This document shows, one piece after another, positions 6,983 to 10,526 of a stretch of DNA of 10,526 nucleotides. The stretch lies in assembly GCA_947653315.1 (NCBI GenBank), contig CANTGP010000073.1:1-10526 (forward strand). Reading direction: 5' to 3'. The stretch's first letter is position 1, and each line of letters begins with the position of its first letter. The position numbers and the translations under genes are program-made. Below the pieces are notes generated by a model that was not told the origin of the DNA, searched no databases, and saw nothing but the letters and a program-made list of their open reading frames with translations. This DNA is from an uncultured Lachnospiraceae bacterium. GTDB lineage: Bacteria > Bacillota > Clostridia > Lachnospirales > Lachnospiraceae.

Positions 6983-7848
6983 AAGCATTTGCAGTCAGAA
7001 ACTTAAAACTCTATGTCCGGGATAAAGGCGCCGTATTTTTTTCGCTCCTCGCCATCTTGATTACGATTGGTTTATATGTGCTGTTTCTTGGCGACGTATA
7101 TGCGGGGAATATGACGGATAACGGCATAAAGGCGGCCGGGGCAAATGAAATGATGGACAATTGGGTAATGGCGGGGGTTGTTGCGGAAGCAAGCATTTCC
7201 ATAGCGCACGGGGTGCTTGGGATTATGGTAGCGGATAAGGCGCGGAAAATCACAAAAGATTTCCATGTTTCCCCGGTAAAACACAGTGCATTGACGGGCG
7301 GGTACATGATTTGTGCGTATGCGGTGAGCGTTTTTATGACAATGTTTGCATTTTTACTGGCGCAGGGCTATATCCGGATGAATGGAGGAGCCGTACTTCC
7401 AGTTGCAAAACTGCCGGAAATCCTCGGTGTGGTTTTTTTGGTAAATTTTGCGGCTACCGGCATGATGGCTTTTTTTGTATCCTTATTTAAAAGCCAGCAG
7501 GCATATTCTTCCGCATCAACCGTAATCGGAACCTTACTCGGTTTTGTAATGGGCATTTACCTGCCGATTGGTATGTATCCTTCTTTCGTACAATGGATTA
7601 TCAAGTGTTTTCCGATCTCCCACGGTGCGGTGCTGTTCCGTCAAATAATGATGGAAACGGTTATGGAAGACGTATTTGAGGGAATGCCGGACGGCGTTAT
7701 GGAAGAAATTTGTAAGGATTTTGGGGTGACGTATTATTTTGGGGATTTTAAGGCAACGCCGCTTACAAGCGTGTGTATTTTACTGGTTACGGGAGTGGTG
7801 TTTACGGGACTTGCGTGTTTGAATTTAGGGAAGAAACAGAAGGTATAA
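6979..7848 (+). CDS. ABC-2 type transporter permease
   Basis: This is the membrane subunit partnering the ATPase encoded just upstream. It has 289 residues and about six hydrophobic helices, near 18-38, 62-86, 108-130, 147-170, 178-199 and 261-283. The layout matches the ABC-2 permease family: a cytoplasmic N-terminus, a first helix followed by an external loop (about 39-60), and a block of four helices. An external segment rich in Asp, Glu and Met (about 224-257) precedes the last helix. The segment YLPIGMYPSFVQWIIKCFPI resembles the family's conserved region before that last loop. Its ATG lies in the stop of the ATPase gene, with AAAGGAG upstream. No terminator follows in the 61-base gap to the LytTR gene, so all four genes probably share one message. 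The substrate cannot be read from sequence. Confidence 0.9.
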   Translation: MKAFAVRNLKLYVRDKGAVFFSLLAILITIGLYVLFLGDVYAGNMTDNGIKAAGANEMMDNWVMAGVVAEASISIAHGVLGIMVADKARKITKDFHVSPVKHSALTGGYMICAYAVSVFMTMFAFLLAQGYIRMNGGAVLPVAKLPEILGVVFLVNFAATGMMAFFVSLFKSQQAYSSASTVIGTLLGFVMGIYLPIGMYPSFVQWIIKCFPISHGAVLFRQIMMETVMEDVFEGMPDGVMEEICKDFGVTYYFGDFKATPLTSVCILLVTGVVFTGLACLNLGKKQKV

Positions 7849-7909
7849 AACGGAAGACATAAAAATGGCCGGGAAATTGCCACGGGAGAAAAGGAAGTGA
7901 CGGATACGG

Positions 7910-8356
7910 TTGAAAGTAAAAATAAGGAATGTTTTATCAAAAAAGGAAGAACAGGTTGTGATTGAGTGTGTGGAAATGACGCCCGAATTTGAGGATATCA
8001 AAAACTATTGTTTGTCAAAGGGCGCCTTTTTGACCGGATATGCAAAGACATCTTCCAGGCAGCAAGTCTGCATCAGGGACATTTTATATGTGGAAGCGAT
8101 TGATGAAAAAGTATTTGCATACACAAAGGAGCAGGTGTTTGAAATCAGGCAGCGCCTTTATGAATTGGAAGCGGAACTGGCGCCTTATAAATTTATACGC
8201 TGTTCAAAATCATTCTTAATCTGTCTGTTCAAGGTGGAATCCATACGTCCTGCCTTGAACGGACGTTACCTTGCCTGTATGACGAATGGGGAAGAAGTGA
8301 TTATTTCGCGGAAATATGCGAAACATGTGAAAGAGACCATTATGGAGGAATTGTAA
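7910..8356 (+). CDS. LytTR-family DNA-binding transcriptional regulator
   Basis: This is a 148-residue protein whose C-terminal two-thirds (about 52-145) is a LytTR DNA-binding domain. The family pattern is visible in IRDILYVEAIDEKVFAY, then FIRCSKSFLICL and the terminal VIISRKYAKHVKE. Residues 1-50 are not a response-regulator receiver domain, so this is a stand-alone LytTR protein without a phosphorylation module. In the known LytTR regulatory systems such a protein is paired with a membrane protein that holds it inactive; here the DUF3021 gene follows with a TAATG overlap. The start is TTG: an in-frame TGA lies at 7898-7900, and AAGGAAGTGA (7891-7900) nearly matches the full anti-Shine-Dalgarno complement, nine bases before TTG. 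Likely targets are the upstream transporter promoter and its own operon. Confidence 0.92.
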   Translation: MKVKIRNVLSKKEEQVVIECVEMTPEFEDIKNYCLSKGAFLTGYAKTSSRQQVCIRDILYVEAIDEKVFAYTKEQVFEIRQRLYELEAELAPYKFIRCSKSFLICLFKVESIRPALNGRYLACMTNGEEVIISRKYAKHVKETIMEEL

Positions 8357-8808
8357 TGGATGTGAGGAGTCTTTTAAAAAAATGTATGATGGATTTTCTT
8401 CTGATACAGGCAGGAATTACCCTGGCGATGGGGGTGAGCGGCTGTATGATGCCGTCCGCCTATGATGGGATAACTCATTATTTTTTCTTTCTGCCTTTTG
8501 TGTATGCTTTTTTCTGTATGATTCCTTCGGTAGTGATTTACTCGGCAAAAGAATTGAGCATAAAGGAAATGCTGGTACGGAAAGTACTTCATTTTATTTT
8601 GATAGAACTAATTGTAATGCTGGTTTCTTACGGGATAGGGGCGTTAGAGAACGCTTTTTTGCGTAAGGCAATCCCATTGTCGGTCGTTGTCGTATATGCA
8701 GCCATAAATGTTTTGGAATATCTTTTTTATAAGTCGGAGGCGGACACGATGACAAGAAGATTACAGGATATCAGGAAGAAGGGGCGGGAGGATGAATCAG
8801 GGGAATGA
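8356..8808 (+). CDS. DUF3021 family membrane protein, partner of the LytTR regulator
   Basis: This is a 150-residue protein with four predicted membrane helices (about 12-34, 43-63, 76-96 and 106-124) and a charged cytoplasmic tail (128-150) rich in Arg, Lys, Asp and Glu. The helix pattern, the length and the RKVLHFILIELIVML segment fit DUF3021, a family of unknown biochemistry often encoded next to LytTR regulators. GGAGG lies seven bases before the ATG, and the start shares a base with the LytTR stop (TAATG), which implies coupled synthesis in fixed ratio. By analogy with LytTR regulatory systems it probably restrains the regulator at the membrane until a signal arrives. That role is inference. 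No clear terminator follows. Confidence 0.87.
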   Translation: MDVRSLLKKCMMDFLLIQAGITLAMGVSGCMMPSAYDGITHYFFFLPFVYAFFCMIPSVVIYSAKELSIKEMLVRKVLHFILIELIVMLVSYGIGALENAFLRKAIPLSVVVVYAAINVLEYLFYKSEADTMTRRLQDIRKKGREDESGE

Positions 8809-8878
8809 CAATAAAGCGCTAATCAGAATGATGCCCGCGGATAAGGCAGTGCCAAGGATTGAATTTTTTCCCGTATAA
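8792..8878 (+). CDS. Possible 28-codon small ORF overlapping the DUF3021 3' end
   Basis: An ATG at 8792, within the last codons of the DUF3021 gene, opens a frame of 28 residues ending at TAA 8876-8878. The product would be hydrophilic with a proline-containing end (KAVPRIEFFPV) and no membrane segment. The purine-rich GAAGGGG about seven bases upstream could serve as a ribosome binding site; a GGGAGG directly abutting the ATG is too close. It could be a real small protein, the remnant of a lost third gene, or chance. I do not recognise it. Confidence 0.22.
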   Translation: MNQGNDNKALIRMMPADKAVPRIEFFPV

Positions 8879-8889
8879 AACGGATATGA

Positions 8890-8921
8890 TGCAAAAATGA
8901 TGCATCCATGTATTATAATAC
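8890..8921 (+). promoter_or_regulatory. Putative promoter of the Glug-repeat gene, with palindromic -10
   Basis: A perfect -10 TATAAT lies at 8914-8919, about 58 bases before the start codon at 8977. It is inside a perfect 12-base palindrome, GTATTATAATAC (8910-8921). The -35 region is poor: TGCAAA at 8890-8895 with an 18-base spacer is the best seen. A good -10 with a weak -35 suits an activator-dependent promoter. A small hairpin, CAGCC (8943-8947) with GGCTG (8954-8958), lies in the leader. Confidence 0.45.
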
Positions 8922-8976
8922 CCGCAGGAACAAGTCAACAATCAGCCGGTACTGGCTGTAAGCAGCGGGGGCAGGT

Positions 8977-10526
8977 ATGAAGCGGAGTCGTTTTGCGGGA
9001 AAGATAAACAAAAAAGAAAAGGGAAAACGGGAAATAAGGAAGTTCCATGGGAAGGGAAGGCAGGCAATCCTGACTGCAGCACAGGGGTTTTTTGCGGTAA
9101 TTGCGGTTGCCGTCATATTGGGTACTGCTGCGGTAGTAGGGATGGAGCCGTGCGGGAACCGCAGGGAGAAAGCACCGGGATTTGCCGTAACGGCGGATGG
9201 CTATTGCAAAATTTATGATGCGGAAGATTTTGTGCGGTTCATGGAGGAATGTTCTTGTCCTGAATCCGGTGCATTAAGGGGAAGGCTGATGCGGGATATT
9301 TACCTGAATGACCCTGCGGACCTGTCCCGGTGGCTGCTGCAGCCGCCGGAAAGGCAGATGGGAGACAGGACCGGTTTTTACGGGACACTGGACGGGAACG
9401 GGTATGCGGTGTGCGGGATATACAGCGCCTACGGGTATGGGCTGGTATGGAGGAATGAGGGGATTATCAGGAATTTGAACATAAAGGATTCTCTGGTTTC
9501 AGGCCGGGCGGACGTAGGGGGAAGCTGCGGATACAATTACGGGAAAATTGAGCAATGCAGTTTTCAGGGGATTCTTGCCTGCGGACCGGAAACGGAAGCG
9601 CGCATGGCCGGAATCTGCGTGGAAAATATGGAAGGCGGGGAAATCAGCCTGTGCCGTTATATGGGGGAAATGCGGACCGGAACGGAAGACCAAAAAAGCC
9701 AAACGGCAGGGATACGTTTGGCAGGTATCTGCCGGGTAAATGAAGGAAAAGTCGCGGATTGCAGTAACTTGGCGCAAAATACGTCAGGAATGGCGGGATA
9801 TGCCATAACGGATTGTATGGCGGAAAACTGTTATGCGGGAAAAGATATGGGATGGGAGGCAGGAAGCGGAAACGAATGTTTGGAATTGGGGAAAGACCGT
9901 TTAATATATGCACCTTTTTATATGCGGGGGGACTGGTATGGGCTGTATGTGGCACAGCAGAGGATGAAAGGCAGATTGGTTTATGACTGGGAGAAACATG
10001 CGGTAAGGGAAGCCGGACGCGGGCTGACACTGCCGCAGGCCGGCAATTGGCTGCAGGAAACGGAAAACGTGCGAAAAGAGAGGGAGGAGGAAGAAAAGGA
10101 GAGGGCAGTCATGGAAAAAACAGGGGATGCCTGGATTGCTTATCTGCTGCAGAAAATCCTGTTTTTCCGTAATGTCGATATATCCGCGTTGTCTTTTTCC
10201 GAAGGGGAAGCGGAAGGGGAGGCATTGTTTGTCCTGCGGATTTCGGACGGGACCGGCGGGGAAGAAATGACGGTTGCCAAATATCCCATGGAGGAGACCG
10301 TCTATAAGGATTCCGGGAGGCTTTGGCAGTCATGTGCCGCTTGTTTACCGGAAGGGGCACAGGGGCAATGGGAGCATCGGACATGGAAACTCTCGCAAAG
10401 ACCCGTCATACCGCAGGAATTGGCGGAAAAGGTCATATTCTACCGGTACGGCGGGCAGGACGGCATGTTTTATGTACTGCCGGATGCGGCATACCGGATT
10501 ACGTTTGGCGGGGAATTTTACGGGGA
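8977..10526 (+). CDS. Membrane-anchored Glug-repeat (beta-helix) surface protein, 3' end outside window
   Basis: The frame is open from ATG 8977 to the window end: 516 codons seen, no stop. A very basic cytoplasmic start (1-28) is followed by one membrane helix (about 30-55), and the rest should be extracellular. The region 75-170 has the usual opening of Glug proteins, including a FYGTLDGNGYAVCGI segment and then GLVWRNEGIIRNLNI. Four Glug-like units follow near 180-200, 210-232, 248-267 and 272-291, with the pattern aG-aromatic/Ile-C..N..G.I..C. Such repeats build right-handed beta-helices in surface proteins. There are 17 cysteines, many at the repeat position. Residues 365-378 are highly charged (R, E, K) and may be a short coiled coil; the part after 380 is unrecognised. 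An in-frame TAA at 8959 rules out a start further upstream; GGGGG at 8967-8971 is a fair ribosome binding site. Function is unknown; adhesion or an envelope role is a guess. Confidence 0.85.
   Translation, partial: MKRSRFAGKINKKEKGKREIRKFHGKGRQAILTAAQGFFAVIAVAVILGTAAVVGMEPCGNRREKAPGFAVTADGYCKIYDAEDFVRFMEECSCPESGALRGRLMRDIYLNDPADLSRWLLQPPERQMGDRTGFYGTLDGNGYAVCGIYSAYGYGLVWRNEGIIRNLNIKDSLVSGRADVGGSCGYNYGKIEQCSFQGILACGPETEARMAGICVENMEGGEISLCRYMGEMRTGTEDQKSQTAGIRLAGICRVNEGKVADCSNLAQNTSGMAGYAITDCMAENCYAGKDMGWEAGSGNECLELGKDRLIYAPFYMRGDWYGLYVAQQRMKGRLVYDWEKHAVREAGRGLTLPQAGNWLQETENVRKEREEEEKERAVMEKTGDAWIAYLLQKILFFRNVDISALSFSEGEAEGEALFVLRISDGTGGEEMTVAKYPMEETVYKDSGRLWQSCAACLPEGAQGQWEHRTWKLSQRPVIPQELAEKVIFYRYGGQDGMFYVLPDAAYRITFGGEFYG

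Noticed and set aside
7865..7900. 11-codon basic peptide frame before the LytTR gene
   Set aside because: Its ribosome binding site is weak and its length is within chance. Its stop merely overlaps the LytTR Shine-Dalgarno. At most it could aid translational coupling.
8809..8880. Terminator after the DUF3021 gene
   Set aside because: A run of six T residues occurs near 8863-8869, but only a GGCAGTGCC segment with no proper loop precedes it, so no stable stem forms.
9499..10384. Several antisense and offset frames within the Glug gene
   Set aside because: All lie within a continuous 516-codon frame that shows clear repeat structure and a membrane anchor; they are shadows.

Overview
The window most likely comes from the chromosome of a Gram-positive Clostridia-type bacterium, and the Lachnospiraceae are the best guess. 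The reasons are strong AGGAGG-type ribosome binding sites, use of TTG starts, tightly overlapped genes (ATGA and TAATG junctions), a tRNA without an encoded CCA end, a TM287/288-like heterodimeric ABC exporter, and a LytTR/DUF3021 regulator pair. This placement is inference from style and gene content, not from a database match.

Left block (1-5052, + strand): a strong hairpin lies just upstream of radA, a DNA-repair ATPase. radA is followed by two overlapping genes for the halves of one heterodimeric ABC exporter. The first half has a degenerate ATP site (Asp for the catalytic Glu, Gln for the H-loop His) and the second half is canonical. The block ends in a 13-bp hairpin that probably terminates transcription from both sides.

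Middle block (5066-5876, - strand): a good sigma-A promoter drives tRNA-Trp(CCA). Downstream of it are a perfect 12-bp hairpin, a tandem 9-mer, and an intrinsic terminator whose U-tract directly touches the ribosome binding site of lspA (signal peptidase II). No separate lspA promoter is visible, so lspA may depend on readthrough from the tRNA.

Right block (5975-8808, + strand): divergent from the tRNA is a compact four-gene operon. It encodes a DrrA-like ABC ATPase (TTG start), an ABC-2 permease, a stand-alone LytTR DNA-binding protein (TTG start) and a four-helix DUF3021 membrane protein. The last two probably form a regulator and membrane partner controlling the transporter and perhaps more.

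Right edge (8792-10526): a doubtful 28-codon reading frame is followed by a promoter-like palindrome. After that comes a long gene cut by the window end. It encodes a membrane-anchored extracellular protein with Glug-type beta-helix repeats, many cysteines and an unrecognised C-terminal part. I see no insertion sequence, CRISPR array, phage gene or clear integration site. No wholly new system is evident. The least explained items are the Glug protein, the tRNA-Trp/terminator/lspA arrangement and the related pair of hairpins.
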